Positions 1 through 11,540 are shown, counted from the stretch's first letter. The stretch: 54,197 nt of DNA from Legionellales bacterium (GCA_026399195.1 JAPLRK010000071.1:4813-59009), one strand, 5' to 3'. Numbers and translations are program-made. The notes: a model not told the origin generated them from the letters alone.

Positions 1-570
1 AGGATCGATTTTCCCCATTCTTGCGCGCTTGTTGAGGTTCATACAATAACTATCTAGAGGAGACTCACTGCTTTCATGACCCATCATCTCCTCATCTAGG
101 GACGGGTGCATCCCCTCGCTCATGTCATTGCTTTGATATTTGCTGATCCCGTGGGAGATGTAATTGATGATATCAAGACGGGTGATGTTTTCACGGCGTA
201 GGAAATAGACGGCTTGACTTTCTTGTTCACTGAAAATGGCCGCTAAGACATTTGCGCCACTGACCTCTGTTTTTCCTGCCGATTGCACATGAAACACAGC
301 TCGTTGTAACACGCGTTGAAACCCAAGAGTAGGTTGCGTTTCTCGGTCCAACTCATCATCAGGAATTCTAGGCGTCGTCTCATCGATGAATTCAGCCAAG
401 TCTCGTCTGAGCACATCAACATTAGCGTCACAGGCTTTCAGCACATGGCCTGCAGCGGGATTATCCAGTAAAGACAACAACAAATGCTCAACCGTCATAA
501 ACTCATGACGTTTTTCCTTAGCTTCTTTAAAAGCTAAATTTAAAGTAAATTCAAGTTCTTTATTCAACAT
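1..570 (-). CDS. clpA: ATP-dependent Clp protease ATP-binding subunit ClpA (N-terminal part)
   Basis: The reading frame stays open from ATG at 570 to the window edge, giving the first 190 residues. It begins MLNKELEFTLNLAFKEAKEK and continues with HEFMTVEHLLLSLLDNP, which is the Clp N-domain where adaptors such as ClpS dock. A second Clp N-repeat follows (GANVLAAIFSEQESQAVYFL, then the DIINYISHGI segment), and then a linker ending in a NLNKRARMGKIDP stretch that leads into the first AAA+ module. ClpA is the hexameric unfoldase that feeds substrates to ClpP. The gene sits 32 nt downstream of clpS on the same strand, the usual clpS-clpA pairing, so the two are probably co-transcribed. The AAA+ modules lie outside the window. 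Confidence 0.95.
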   Translation of the reverse strand, partial: MLNKELEFTLNLAFKEAKEKRHEFMTVEHLLLSLLDNPAAGHVLKACDANVDVLRRDLAEFIDETTPRIPDDELDRETQPTLGFQRVLQRAVFHVQSAGKTEVSGANVLAAIFSEQESQAVYFLRRENITRLDIINYISHGISKYQSNDMSEGMHPSLDEEMMGHESSESPLDSYCMNLNKRARMGKIDP

Positions 571-602
571 GATCAACCCCCCTATCCCGCAGCGTCGTGC
601 CG

Positions 603-926
603 TTACTCTGGCTCCATGCTGCACAGCAATGGATGTTGGTTAGTCCTGGCATATTCATTCACCAGGACAACTTTGGTCTCTGCTATATCACGTGTGAATG
701 TCCCACACACCCCGCGGCCCTGATAATGAACCTGAAGCATCACCTGCGTGGCACTTTCAGGTGTTAAGTGGAAAAAATACTTCAATATCTCCACCACAAA
801 AGCCATCGGCGTATAATCATCATTTTGCAAAATAACTTTGAACCGTCTAGGCTCTTTCAGCAGGGGTTTCGCTTCTGCTGTTTTTCGTTCTATTATTTCT
901 GCTAAATAACGATCACTCATTTTCAT
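603..926 (-). CDS. clpS: ATP-dependent Clp protease adaptor ClpS
   Basis: This 107-residue protein matches the family length (about 106 in E. coli). It carries the ClpS core: the [16 protein letters not shown] segment with the N-D-D residues that bind N-degron amino termini, then the [20 protein letters not shown] segment. ClpS delivers N-end-rule substrates to the ClpA N-domain. The N-terminal tail (about residues 1-25) is polar and charged, as expected for the disordered extension that controls delivery. Two starts are possible, ATG at 926 or the ATG two codons further in. clpA follows after 32 nt. A TATAAA box lies in the 131-bp gap upstream, but I see no convincing -35 element. Confidence 0.95.
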   Translation of the reverse strand: MKMSDRYLAEIIERKTAEAKPLLKEPRRFKVILQNDDYTPMAFVVEILKYFFHLTPESATQVMLQVHYQGRGVCGTFTRDIAETKVVLVNEYARTNQHPLLCSMEPE

Positions 927-1057
927 ATACCCTATACTCTTTTTATAGCCTCTGAAATCACTTTTAGCCAGTAAAAATCAATGAATCTTGCATAAATACC
1001 TGCTTTTGTGATTTTGATCAGCAGCTTCTTCTTTTTTTTTACAGGGCCTCCCCTAAT

Positions 1058-2314
1058 CTACATGTTTTTAATGACAGCTTCCCCAAAGCCTGAACAACTG
1101 AGGCGAGTGGCCCCTTCCATCAAACGCTCAAAATCGTAGGTCACGGTTTTGGCTTCAATGGCTTGTTCAATGCCTTTGATGATCATATCGGCAGCTGCAG
1201 TCCAACCTAAATAGCGAAGCATCATTTCTGCCGATAATATTAACGAACCAGGATTTACCTTATCCTGTCCTGCATATCGAGGAGCCGTGCCATGAGTGGC
1301 CTCAAATACCGAGACTTTGTCTCCGAGATTAGCGCCTGGGGCTATCCCAATGCCACCCACTTGAGCCGCTAGAGCATCAGAAATAAAATCGCCGTTCAAG
1401 TTAAGCGTTGCTATCACGCTATAATCTTCAGGCCTGAGTAGAATTTGCTGTAAAAAGGCATCTGCAATCACATCCTTGATGATGATCATTTGTCCTGTTT
1501 TTGGGTTTCGCAATTGCATCCAAGGACCTTCTTCGTAAAGCGTTGCTCCGAAGTCCTCTCGGGCCACTTGATAGCCCCAGTCCTTGAAAGCGCCCTCAGT
1601 AAACTTCATGATGTTGCCTTTATGGACCAAGGTCACTGAATCGCGAGCATTATCAATGGCATATTGAATGGCCGCTTTGACCAAGCGAGAGGTCCCTTCT
1701 TTTGAAACAGGTTTGATACCAATACCGCAATGATTTGGAAATCGAATTTTTGTGACCCCCATCTCATGACGTAAAAATTCAATCAACTTTTTTGCCGCTT
1801 CACTGTCAGCTTGCCATTCGATTCCCGCATAGATATCTTCTGAATTTTCTCGAAAAATAACCATGTTGGTTTTCCATGGTTCTTTAAGCGGGCTTGGCGT
1901 GCCTTTAAAATAGCGAATGGGTCGCAGGCAGGTATACAAATCCAGCTCTTGACGGATGGCAACATTCAATGAGCGAATACCTCCACCGACCGGCGTGGTT
2001 AAAGGGCCCTTGATAGAGACCACAAATTCCCTCATCACATCTAGCGTTTCTTTAGGCAACCATTGAGATGCGCCATAGACTTGCGTGGCTTTCTCGCCTG
2101 CAAATATCTCCATCCAAGCAATTTTCTTCGTTCCTTCATAGGCTTTTTTAACAGCAGCATTCACCACATCTATCATCACCGGCGTGACGTCTACCCCAAT
2201 ACCATCTCCCTCGATAAAAGGAATAATGGGAACATCAGGTACATCTAGGCTTAAATCAGGGCGTACTTTGATAGCAATTCCCTCGGTCGGTAGTTTAATG
2301 TGCTCTAATGTCAT
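1058..2314 (-). CDS. icd: NADP-dependent isocitrate dehydrogenase
   Basis: This 418-residue protein is close to E. coli Icd (416). It oxidatively decarboxylates isocitrate to 2-oxoglutarate in the TCA cycle. Visible family segments are [17 protein letters not shown] near the N terminus and [19 protein letters not shown], the substrate loop that contains the serine phosphorylated by AceK in enterics. Further on are [14 protein letters not shown] and the C-terminal [20 protein letters not shown] nucleotide-site region. The gene follows the flavin monooxygenase by only 12 nt and is probably the distal gene of the mre-led transcript. clpS starts 131 bp downstream on the same strand. Confidence 0.97.
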   Translation of the reverse strand: MTLEHIKLPTEGIAIKVRPDLSLDVPDVPIIPFIEGDGIGVDVTPVMIDVVNAAVKKAYEGTKKIAWMEIFAGEKATQVYGASQWLPKETLDVMREFVVSIKGPLTTPVGGGIRSLNVAIRQELDLYTCLRPIRYFKGTPSPLKEPWKTNMVIFRENSEDIYAGIEWQADSEAAKKLIEFLRHEMGVTKIRFPNHCGIGIKPVSKEGTSRLVKAAIQYAIDNARDSVTLVHKGNIMKFTEGAFKDWGYQVAREDFGATLYEEGPWMQLRNPKTGQMIIIKDVIADAFLQQILLRPEDYSVIATLNLNGDFISDALAAQVGGIGIAPGANLGDKVSVFEATHGTAPRYAGQDKVNPGSLILSAEMMLRYLGWTAAADMIIKGIEQAIEAKTVTYDFERLMEGATRLSCSGFGEAVIKNM

Positions 2315-2326
2315 GACGGTCTCCGG

Positions 2327-3646
2327 CTATTGTGAATGTTTCAACTCTTTCAAGAGTTGTTTTCGAAACGTTTGATAATCAACTTCTAAGGCATGTCGAG
2401 AACTGGCCCGATAATGCTTACGTGTCCGCCTCGTTTCTTTGGCTATCTTTTCCAAGAGGGCCTTTGGTCTTTTTAAAGTCCCACGGATGATGCCAGCTGC
2501 AATCTTCGCCTGATGATCAGCAAGGGGCCAAATACTCCCTTGAGGTTGAAACAATCCGATGAAAAACAAATGAGGAAACTCGGGATGAATCATTTTTCGA
2601 TACAAAGGAATGTGCGAACATTGACTAAAATCAATCAAATCGGGCTTGAAAAAAGGAAAACTGATTTGATACCCTGTGGCATAGATGATGGTATCAAAGG
2701 CTTCTTGTCGACCATCTACGAAATGAACCACATCGCCCTCAAACCTTTCAATGGCATCTCTCGGAAAAATCTTACCATGCCTGATGAAATATAGTAACTC
2801 AGAATTAACCGTAGGATGTACTTCCAAAGGTTTCCCAAGAGGCTTTTTTAATCTATATTTCGAATATTTGCCTTGAACCAACCCAATAACAGCAGCAATT
2901 AGACGTTGTTTACACCAGTTTGGCAGCCAATTGATTTTTGAAAAAGCAATATCTGTTGCTTTGCCAAAAATAAATTTAGGAAACACATGCTGCCCACTTC
3001 GAAGACTTATCCAGGTCTTAGCGGCCACTCGAGAAACCTCAACGGCAATATCACAGCCTGAATTGCCTCCGCCCACCACCAAAACACGTTGATCTTGAAA
3101 TGGGGCGGATTTTTTATAGTCATGAGAATGCAATTGGATCCCATTGAACTCCCCTGGATAAGAGGGCAGGAGAGGATCCCAATGATGTCCATTGGCGACC
3201 AAGAGCTCATCAAAATAGTCATCAAACTGACCCCTCTCATCAGAATAAACCACATGCCACTGCTGATTGTCAGCGCGGGTCACCTCAATCACCTTCGTGT
3301 TGAACCGAATCACCTCTCTCAATCCAAAATGATCAGCATACCCATTAAAGTAGGTTAACATTTCGCGATGTGAAGGATAATCAGGATAACCCGCAGGCAT
3401 AGGGTAGTCTTCGTATTTGGACATATGATTAGAGCTTATCAGGTGTGTTGTTTCATAAACACTAGAGTGCTCATTGTGCTCACCATAAATCCAATTGCCC
3501 CCCAAATGGCTGTTTCTCTCAAAAACGGTAATTCGAGTCAGCCCCTGTTGGAGCATATTTTTGGCCGCGGTGAGGCCGCAAGGACCAGCCCCAATAATGG
3601 CTATTTTAGGAGATTCATCGACCTCATTCTGCACTGTCATATCCAC
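2327..3646 (-). CDS. Flavin-containing monooxygenase (FMO family)
   Basis: This 439-residue flavoprotein has an N-terminal FAD Rossmann motif (KIAIIGAGPCGLTAA, about residues 14-28) and a second dinucleotide motif for NADPH (RVLVVGGGNSGCDIAVEVSR, about 188-207). The LHSHDYK segment lies at the position of the FMO fingerprint, and IIYATGYQISFPFF matches the C-terminal ATGY motif. FMOs and the related Baeyer-Villiger enzymes oxygenate soft nucleophiles or ketones using NADPH and O2. The substrate cannot be deduced. It lies between a lipoprotein hydrolase and icd, with 24-nt and 12-nt gaps, so it is likely part of the same transcript. Confidence 0.85.
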   Translation of the reverse strand: MDMTVQNEVDESPKIAIIGAGPCGLTAAKNMLQQGLTRITVFERNSHLGGNWIYGEHNEHSSVYETTHLISSNHMSKYEDYPMPAGYPDYPSHREMLTYFNGYADHFGLREVIRFNTKVIEVTRADNQQWHVVYSDERGQFDDYFDELLVANGHHWDPLLPSYPGEFNGIQLHSHDYKKSAPFQDQRVLVVGGGNSGCDIAVEVSRVAAKTWISLRSGQHVFPKFIFGKATDIAFSKINWLPNWCKQRLIAAVIGLVQGKYSKYRLKKPLGKPLEVHPTVNSELLYFIRHGKIFPRDAIERFEGDVVHFVDGRQEAFDTIIYATGYQISFPFFKPDLIDFSQCSHIPLYRKMIHPEFPHLFFIGLFQPQGSIWPLADHQAKIAAGIIRGTLKRPKALLEKIAKETRRTRKHYRASSRHALEVDYQTFRKQLLKELKHSQ

Positions 3647-3670
3647 TCACCTTGTTTTGCCTTGATTTTT

Positions 3671-4357
3671 TTAAGAATCACGTGCTCTCCTTGCTCGCGT
3701 AGATGAAAAAGTTTGCAATATTTTATCTAGCATTATTTTCTGAATTTCAGCATTGCCCGTGATATTAAAGTGATTCACATCAATCCCCTTGATGTCATAC
3801 ACATTGATATTTTCAACAAGGGTCTTTTCGGGATCCATCGCCTTCACCATCAGACCACTGAACAAAGGCAGATGCGAAGGTTTATAGATATTGACCACAT
3901 GCAAAACATTAGGCGGAACCGTCAGAGGCGACACGGGATCGATGGAGATCAGGAGCGCTACGGGGATATGCGCTCGATACAGATCTCTCGCCACTTTGAT
4001 TTGATCATTCCCGCCTAAGGAATGACCCACCAAAATAATGGGTTCGCGTAAAACATGGGAGCGATATTGTTTGATAATGCTGGCACTCAGCGCATTCGCT
4101 CTAAACCACACAGTACTCAATGAGTGGATTTTGTAATCATTATAAAGGAGATCTTCTAATCGATTCATCCCCTTACTAAAGATGCCCCCTAACCCACCGC
4201 GCATGGTATAAACCTCTCCATCCACAAACTGGGTACTCAAAACACCATGCTTGTTTTGCCCACGATTTACCGCCAAATCAATACAGGCAGGCAGCATCAG
4301 ACAGAGGATACCCAACATCAGAAGAGATCCTAATGTTCTATATTTTCTATCGTTCAT
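3671..4357 (-). CDS. Lipoprotein with alpha/beta-hydrolase (lipase-like) fold
   Basis: This 228-residue protein starts with a basic stretch (MNDRKYR), then a hydrophobic segment ending in the lipobox LPAC, with Cys at about residue 25. It is therefore predicted to be lipidated and anchored in the envelope. The nucleophile elbow ILVGHSLGG (GxSxG) at about residue 110, followed by a strand with a conserved Asp (LLISIDPVSPL), marks an alpha/beta hydrolase. A His for the triad may be in VNHFNITG near the C terminus. It could be an esterase or lipase; the substrate is unknown. It starts 10 nt after mreD and appears to belong to that operon. Confidence 0.7.
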   Translation of the reverse strand: MNDRKYRTLGSLLMLGILCLMLPACIDLAVNRGQNKHGVLSTQFVDGEVYTMRGGLGGIFSKGMNRLEDLLYNDYKIHSLSTVWFRANALSASIIKQYRSHVLREPIILVGHSLGGNDQIKVARDLYRAHIPVALLISIDPVSPLTVPPNVLHVVNIYKPSHLPLFSGLMVKAMDPEKTLVENINVYDIKGIDVNHFNITGNAEIQKIMLDKILQTFSSTRARRARDS

Positions 4358-4367
4358 CTCCCGATCC

Positions 4368-4858
4368 TTAATAGTCTGAAAACTTCGATCCTGGTTTTAT
4401 GGTCAGTATCCCCCGCTCCAAAATCCACTGGACCCAAGGCCAAAACATCATACTGAGCAAAGCCGTTGCAAATACCAGTCCTATGTTGGTCTGGTTTCCC
4501 AAAAAAGCATCAATCACATAAAGAATGCCGAGATAGACCGTACAAAAAAATAAAACCAACACCATTTGCTGAACAATTGAAAAAAAGTGGAAACGCCGAG
4601 CGCAGCCGCGGGCTATCCAAACACTCATCAATAAGGCGAATGCATGCTCCCCAATCACAGTCGAAAGCAACACGTCAATACATAGACCTAACACAAAGAC
4701 CAAGGTGATGTTAAAGTAGTTGGGCATAAAAAACTGCAGATAAAGAATCAGCATCAAGATCCATGGCGGCCGAAGCCCCATGATCAACGGAGACAGTGGG
4801 ACAATGGTCAAAACCATCGCAAGCAACAACGCAATGAGCAATCGAAAGGGTGATGACG

Positions 4859-4862
<4 letters not shown>
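4368..4862 (-). CDS. mreD: Rod shape-determining protein MreD
   Basis: This 164-residue, very hydrophobic protein has about five predicted membrane segments. Its length is near E. coli MreD (162). Segments such as PPWILMLILYLQFFMPNYFNI and the ALLSMMFWPWVQWILE terminus fit the family. MreD is an inner-membrane part of the elongasome together with MreB and MreC. It overlaps mreC by 4 nt, which indicates translational coupling, and it follows mreB-mreC in the canonical order. Confidence 0.9.
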
Positions 4863-6821
<1,959 letters not shown>

Positions 6822-6853
6822 TTAATTTTGAATAAAGATCGACAACTTAGTTC

Positions 6854-7033
6854 CTATTTTTTTCCATGGGCACTATGGCCCAGATGAGTATGCTCATCCC
6901 CTGCAATTTGAATAGCCAGGTGTTCGCGTCTTATTTGAAGAGGCACTTTGATGAGTTTGGCAGTGACCATCCCTACATCGAGTGTATCGATCACATCCAA
7001 AAACTCGTTGATGAATTTATGAATTAACTGCAT
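6854..7033 (-). CDS. Hypothetical 59-residue protein with His-rich tail
   Basis: This is a short frame in the 288-bp gap between the MFS gene and mreB, on the same strand as both. It starts at ATG 7033 and would encode 59 residues beginning MQLIHKFINEFLDVIDTLDV and ending in a tail with five histidines (GDEHTHLGHSAHGKK). The composition looks protein-like rather than random, and it starts 37 nt after the MFS stop. I recognise no family and see no clear ribosome-binding site. The frame is also open upstream, so it could be the end of a decayed longer gene. A competing 53-residue frame exists on the opposite strand (6866-7027). Confidence 0.35.
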   Translation of the reverse strand: MQLIHKFINEFLDVIDTLDVGMVTAKLIKVPLQIRREHLAIQIAGDEHTHLGHSAHGKK

Positions 7034-7070
7034 CCGGTCAAATAAGGATCGCGATAGTAAGCCATAGATG

Positions 7071-8216
7071 TCAAACCGATATCTTTTTAGGAAAAAGAAA
7101 AAGCGTACCCAAGCCGCACGTGGTGAAAACCAGTCCTAAAATCAAACCGTCATTCAATGTGATATTGGCTATGAAAAAGATGATGATGGCAGTGATCAAA
7201 TTTGCAGTAAAATAACAAGTAGCCATGGCGGCACTGGATAGATTCTCCTCAACAATGGACACAATCAAAAGACTGGTTTGAATGGCTATGATGCCGCATC
7301 CCATATAAAACAAAGATCCGGCCAAATAGATGGCCCAGACATTGAATATTTTCAATATAAATAATCCAATCAGTAATAGTCCCGCAAACAAATGAAGTGA
7401 ACTTGCCAAATAACTAGCCATCACTCGGTGATTTTCCAAAAAATGATTGGCTAATCTCCCTATAATTAATGCGGAAACGGGGAAGATCATGCCTTGCGAA
7501 TATTGCTGATAGGTTAAATGTAGTCCGTTGATCAATAAAAAAGGTGACCATGCTATGAAAATAAAAAAGCCTACGTTGCTGATAGCATAGACCAATATAC
7601 ATAAGAGATATTCTTTTTTTTGGTATAGGTTTTTTAGGGTTTGATAAAGGGATGAACGCCTTTTGGGTTGCAAAGATGTTTTAGGAATGAAATAACTTAA
7701 AAACAGCATGATCAAAGCCAAAACCAAAACGATGTAAAACACATCATGCCAGGAACCATAGAATTCTCCCCCTATCAATGGGGCAAAGAAAAACATGGTG
7801 ATAGGTATGGAACCAATGGTGCTCAGGAGTATGCCCAGTTTATTCTTGAGATAAAAGTGAATCACCCCCTGAATCAATGGATAAGCAGCCCCTATCCCTA
7901 GTCCTTGCATGAATTCACCGAGATAAAGTTCATAGATGCTTGTTGCATGCAAACCAATGATACTTCCAAGACATAAGTTTAAAAAAAACAGCATAAACAA
8001 GTTTCTGGAAGACGCCGTATTGACTTGATAAACCGTGAAGATTTGTGCAATAAAAATACCTGAAACTAGAAAGGCTATGGATTGATGAAGCTCAATTTTT
8101 GTGGCGTGAAGGGCATCCATAATGACAGGAAAAAGAACTGATAAGACGGAGGTACAAAAATTTCTTGTGAATAAAATGATTAACATAAGCGTCGGTAGGA
8201 CAATTGACATTGGCAT
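7071..8216 (-). CDS. Major facilitator superfamily transporter
   Basis: This 381-residue, strongly hydrophobic protein has about 12 predicted membrane spans, consistent with a compact MFS permease. The central loop between the two halves (IPKTSLQPKRRSSLYQTL) is short and basic. The N-terminal half has the LGEFMQGLGIGAAYPLIQGV segment typical of MFS helix 4-5. Its substrate is not predictable. The start codon directly abuts the stop codon of the M20 peptidase gene, so it is translationally linked to the ppsA-led operon. A role in uptake or export of small peptides alongside the peptidase is conceivable but unproven. Confidence 0.75.
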   Translation of the reverse strand: MPMSIVLPTLMLIILFTRNFCTSVLSVLFPVIMDALHATKIELHQSIAFLVSGIFIAQIFTVYQVNTASSRNLFMLFFLNLCLGSIIGLHATSIYELYLGEFMQGLGIGAAYPLIQGVIHFYLKNKLGILLSTIGSIPITMFFFAPLIGGEFYGSWHDVFYIVLVLALIMLFLSYFIPKTSLQPKRRSSLYQTLKNLYQKKEYLLCILVYAISNVGFFIFIAWSPFLLINGLHLTYQQYSQGMIFPVSALIIGRLANHFLENHRVMASYLASSLHLFAGLLLIGLFILKIFNVWAIYLAGSLFYMGCGIIAIQTSLLIVSIVEENLSSAAMATCYFTANLITAIIIFFIANITLNDGLILGLVFTTCGLGTLFLFPKKISV

Positions 8217-9638
8217 TCAGTCTTTCCTGTTAAGATCGAGAGTACAGGATAAAATATACGACACACAAGCTGTTACCTTTTTTGCCATCTCCAAATCTAA
8301 AAACTCATTAGGACCATGCGCATTAGAATGAGGACCTAGAACGCCAGTAATCACAAACTGTGCCTCCGGAAATTGTTCGCCCAACATTCCCATGAATGGA
8401 ATGGTACCCCCTTCCCCCATATAGGCTGCAGGTTTTTTAAAAAACATCGAAGAGGCTTCATCCACGGCTTTCGACAACCAGTCAGCAAGTTTTGGGGCAT
8501 TCCAACCTTTGGAGGCGCCCTCCTCCTGAAATGAAACTTTAGCATCATAGGGCGGAGCGTCTGTTAGTGCATGCTCTAAGGCAACAATCGCGGCTTGGGG
8601 ATCCAGCGTAGGGGGGATCCGCATGGATAATTTCAAAACGGTTTTGGGCCTCATCACATTGCCGGCATCAGCAATAGCAGGCATTCCATCCGCTCCCGTT
8701 ACCGTCAGTGCGGGTCGCCATGTACGATTAAGAATCAGCTGCACAAGCGAGGCCGTGATAGGTTGCACCTTTGGATGAAATGGAAGTTCACGAACCAAGG
8801 CATCCCCAAGGATGCTCGCACAATCGCCCGCCTCTCGAATTCGCCCCTCTGGAATCTCTACATGCAAGGCTCCCAAACAAATCTCTCCCGTTTCTTCATC
8901 CTCAATTCGACTTAACAACGATCTAGCCACTCGAAACCCATCAGCCACAATCCCACTTGCAGAACCCGAATGAACCCCTTCGCGAAGCAGTTCTACCGAT
9001 AAATTTCCCACCAGGTTGCCCCGAAGTGACGTGGTCATCCACAACTGTTCATAATTTCCAGCCCCGGAATCCAAACAAATCACCAAGGAGGGTGTTCCTA
9101 AGCGTGGCTTCAAAGCATCGATATAGAAAGGCAAATCATAACTACCACTTTCTTCACACGCCTCAATGATCACCACACAACGGGGATGAGACATCCCTTG
9201 ATCTTGCAAAGAACAAATGGCTGTGAGAGCCGCATAAGCGGCATACCCATCATCTGCAGCACCTCGGCCGTACAAACGCCCCGCTTTTAAAACAGGTTGC
9301 CATGGTCCAAACCCTGCTTCCCAACCTGTCATTTCAGGTTGTTTGTCAAGATGTCCATAAAGAAGAACAGTCCCCTCTTTCTCGCCAGGAATATCCATCC
9401 ATAGCAAAGGAGTTCGTCCAGGGATTCGCTCAATCTGCAGACTCATCCCAGAGGGTGCGTGGGCGTGACACCACTGAGCGATATGTTCCACAGCACGTTC
9501 CATATGACCATGCGCTTCCCATTGTGCGTCAAAATGGGGAGATTTATTTGGGATTTTAATATACTCTGTCAGACTAGGAAGGATTTCTTGTTCCCATTGT
9601 GCTTCCACAAAATGAAGTGTTTTTGAAGCGTCAAACAT
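8217..9638 (-). CDS. M20 family zinc metallopeptidase (dipeptidase-like)
   Basis: This 473-residue protein shows the M20 metal-binding pattern: LLYGHLDKQPEM (His and Asp of metal site 1), GRGAADDGYAAYAAL (bridging Asp), VVIIEACEESGSYDLPFYID (general-base Glu pair) and a C-terminal GVLGPHSNAHGPNEFLDL (last His ligand). The family includes carnosinase-type dipeptidases and acylases, and about 470 residues is the dipeptidase size. The central dimerisation domain is present (VELLREGVHSGSASGIV). It overlaps murG by 8 nt and abuts the MFS gene, so it is part of the same operon. Confidence 0.88.
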   Translation of the reverse strand: MFDASKTLHFVEAQWEQEILPSLTEYIKIPNKSPHFDAQWEAHGHMERAVEHIAQWCHAHAPSGMSLQIERIPGRTPLLWMDIPGEKEGTVLLYGHLDKQPEMTGWEAGFGPWQPVLKAGRLYGRGAADDGYAAYAALTAICSLQDQGMSHPRCVVIIEACEESGSYDLPFYIDALKPRLGTPSLVICLDSGAGNYEQLWMTTSLRGNLVGNLSVELLREGVHSGSASGIVADGFRVARSLLSRIEDEETGEICLGALHVEIPEGRIREAGDCASILGDALVRELPFHPKVQPITASLVQLILNRTWRPALTVTGADGMPAIADAGNVMRPKTVLKLSMRIPPTLDPQAAIVALEHALTDAPPYDAKVSFQEEGASKGWNAPKLADWLSKAVDEASSMFFKKPAAYMGEGGTIPFMGMLGEQFPEAQFVITGVLGPHSNAHGPNEFLDLEMAKKVTACVSYILSCTLDLNRKD

Positions 9639-10704
9639 GAGCCACCTCCTTTAGAAGTTGTACAATCGTTAAGGTAGCCGACTGAATACCCAATGCTTCT
9701 ATTTTTTGAATTATTTCTTTGCGTTTTGACCAAACTGAGTCAATCTCTGCAAGCAAAGATTCAGGCGTCAGGTCTTCTTCACTCAATACGCCACTGATAG
9801 ACTGATCTTTAAAGAAACGGGCATTCTGTACCTGATCACCCCGGCTCACTTTGAGAGACAAAGGAATCAGAATATGGGGCTTTTTCAAAGCAAGAATTTC
9901 GTAAACCGCATTCGCACCCGCACGAGAAATCACAAGATCACTTGCAGCAAACAAATCGCCCAACTCATCGTCTGCATATTCTTTCTGATAATACCCCACC
10001 TTTTGCATAAGCGTTGAATCCACTTTCCCTCTACCACACAAATGAATGACTTGAAACCGTTCAAGCAAGGGATCCAACAGAAGGCGTACACACCGATTCA
10101 TAGCCATGGCACCTTGGCTGCCACCTACTACGAGCAAACAAGGCTTATCCCTATTGAACCCACACTCATTTAACCCTTTTTCTGCAACCCCATGCAACAA
10201 CTGTTCTCGTATGGGTGTGCCGGTAATGATCACTTTTTCGGGTCGTTTGAAGTATTGTTTTCCAGCAGCGAAAGTCACACAAATATGAGTCACAAAAGGG
10301 AAACTCAACCGATTGGCAAGACCTGGGGTAAGATCTGATTCATGCGCCACAATCGGGATCCGATTTAACCACGCACCAACCACCACCGGGAAGGCCACAA
10401 AACCGCCTTTAGAAAAAACAATGGCAGGTTTTAATTGTCGCAACAATACAAAAGATTGCACTATGCCTATCAATATATTGACGGGATCCCACAAATTTTT
10501 CCAACTCAAATATCGACGCAGCTTGCCACTTCTTACGGCATGAAACGGGATAGACTTTGCCTTCATCATCCCGCATTCTACCCCATCCGCCGAGCCAACA
10601 TAATCAATGTTCCACCCTTCCGTTTGCAAGACTTCGATAAGCGCTATGTTTGGAGTCACATGTCCCGCAGTTCCGCCGCCTGTCAAGACGATTCTCGGGC
10701 TCAT
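9631..10704 (-). CDS. murG: UDP-GlcNAc--lipid I GlcNAc transferase MurG (Firmicutes-like type)
   Basis: This 357-residue GT28 enzyme adds GlcNAc to lipid I to make lipid II on the inner face of the membrane. The glycine-rich N-terminal motif reads GGGTAGHVTPN, and the UDP-sugar site reads VVGGSQGAMAMNR. Other segments (SGKLRRY, HESDLTPGLAN, SRAGANAVYE, SRGDQ) match the S. aureus-type MurG as I know it rather than the E. coli form, which has HEQNGIAGLTN. The gene sits between nadC and a peptidase, not in a dcw division cluster. It overlaps nadC by 4 nt. It may be a second or replaced MurG. Confidence 0.92.
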   Translation of the reverse strand: MSPRIVLTGGGTAGHVTPNIALIEVLQTEGWNIDYVGSADGVECGMMKAKSIPFHAVRSGKLRRYLSWKNLWDPVNILIGIVQSFVLLRQLKPAIVFSKGGFVAFPVVVGAWLNRIPIVAHESDLTPGLANRLSFPFVTHICVTFAAGKQYFKRPEKVIITGTPIREQLLHGVAEKGLNECGFNRDKPCLLVVGGSQGAMAMNRCVRLLLDPLLERFQVIHLCGRGKVDSTLMQKVGYYQKEYADDELGDLFAASDLVISRAGANAVYEILALKKPHILIPLSLKVSRGDQVQNARFFKDQSISGVLSEEDLTPESLLAEIDSVWSKRKEIIQKIEALGIQSATLTIVQLLKEVAHV

Positions 10705-11540
10705 GAGCGATCCTTTATCAACAAACTCAGATCGATGGCTCGGAGTGATTTGGTGATAGCCCCAACAGACACAAAATCAACACCTGTGGCGGCCACCCGC
10801 TCAATGTCCTTCAAATCAATACCCCCAGAGACTTCTAATTCGCAAGCAGAGGATTGATTGAGAGCTACCGCCTCAAGAATCATGGGAAGTGTGAAATTAT
10901 CCAGCATGATTCTAGAGGGTTTCGCCAAAAGCGCCTCCTGAAATTCTGCCAAGGTTTCAACCTCCACTTCAATGAAATGACCATCAAGCTGTTGTTTTGC
11001 CCTTAAAATGGCCGCCGTAATGGAACCACAAGCCGCGATATGATTTTCCTTAATCAAATACGCATCATAAAGACCCATCCGATGATTCGTTCCCCCGCCA
11101 CAAGCTACTGCATATTTTTGCGCCATCCGTAGACCTGGTATGGTTTTTCGTGTGTCTAACAAGCGGGTATGTTTGCCCTGTAACCGTTGCACAATCTGGT
11201 GAGTTTGTGTGGCAGTCCCCGATAAGGTTTGCAAAAAATTCAGCGCTGTTCGCTCAGCAGTCATGATGCCACGTGCCAAACCTTGAAGTTGACATAGGGT
11301 TTGAGGACGCTCTAGCCATTCACCTTCGTTCACAAGCCAATGCATTTTAATTTCAGGATCTAGCGATTTGAAGGTTTTATCCACCCAGCGTTGGCCACAA
11401 ACCAACATGGGTTCACGAGAGATGATCAGCGCCGAAACCATCAAGTCCACAGGGATAAGCTCTGCGGTCAAATCCCCGGTTCCTACATCTTCCACCAAGG
11501 CGCGAGTCACATCATCTAAAATCAAAGAATCAGGCAGCAT
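10701..11540 (-). CDS. nadC: Nicotinate-nucleotide pyrophosphorylase (quinolinate phosphoribosyltransferase)
   Basis: This 279-residue enzyme turns quinolinate and PRPP into nicotinate mononucleotide, the third step of de novo NAD synthesis. Typical segments are TAERTALNFLQTLSG, then LDTRKTIPGLRMAQKYAVACGG with the basic quinolinate-binding residues, HRMGLYDAYLIKENHI, EVEVETLAEF, RIMLDNF and the C-terminal ELEVSGGI phosphate-binding loop. It overlaps the antiporter gene by 11 nt and murG by 4 nt. nadB and nadA lie 4-9 kb away on the other strand. Confidence 0.96.
   Translation of the reverse strand: MLPDSLILDDVTRALVEDVGTGDLTAELIPVDLMVSALIISREPMLVCGQRWVDKTFKSLDPEIKMHWLVNEGEWLERPQTLCQLQGLARGIMTAERTALNFLQTLSGTATQTHQIVQRLQGKHTRLLDTRKTIPGLRMAQKYAVACGGGTNHRMGLYDAYLIKENHIAACGSITAAILRAKQQLDGHFIEVEVETLAEFQEALLAKPSRIMLDNFTLPMILEAVALNQSSACELEVSGGIDLKDIERVAATGVDFVSVGAITKSLRAIDLSLLIKDRS

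Noticed and set aside
958-1057. Terminator after icd around the A9 run
   Set aside because: The A run is on the icd sense strand rather than a T run, and the nearby stem has only 4 bp.
3089-3706. Plus-strand frames opposite the monooxygenase gene
   Set aside because: They are shadows of a well-supported minus-strand gene with FAD and NADPH motifs.
6866-7027. 53-residue plus-strand frame in the gap before mreB
   Set aside because: It is antisense to the better 59-residue frame and opposite to both flanking genes, with no ribosome-binding site.
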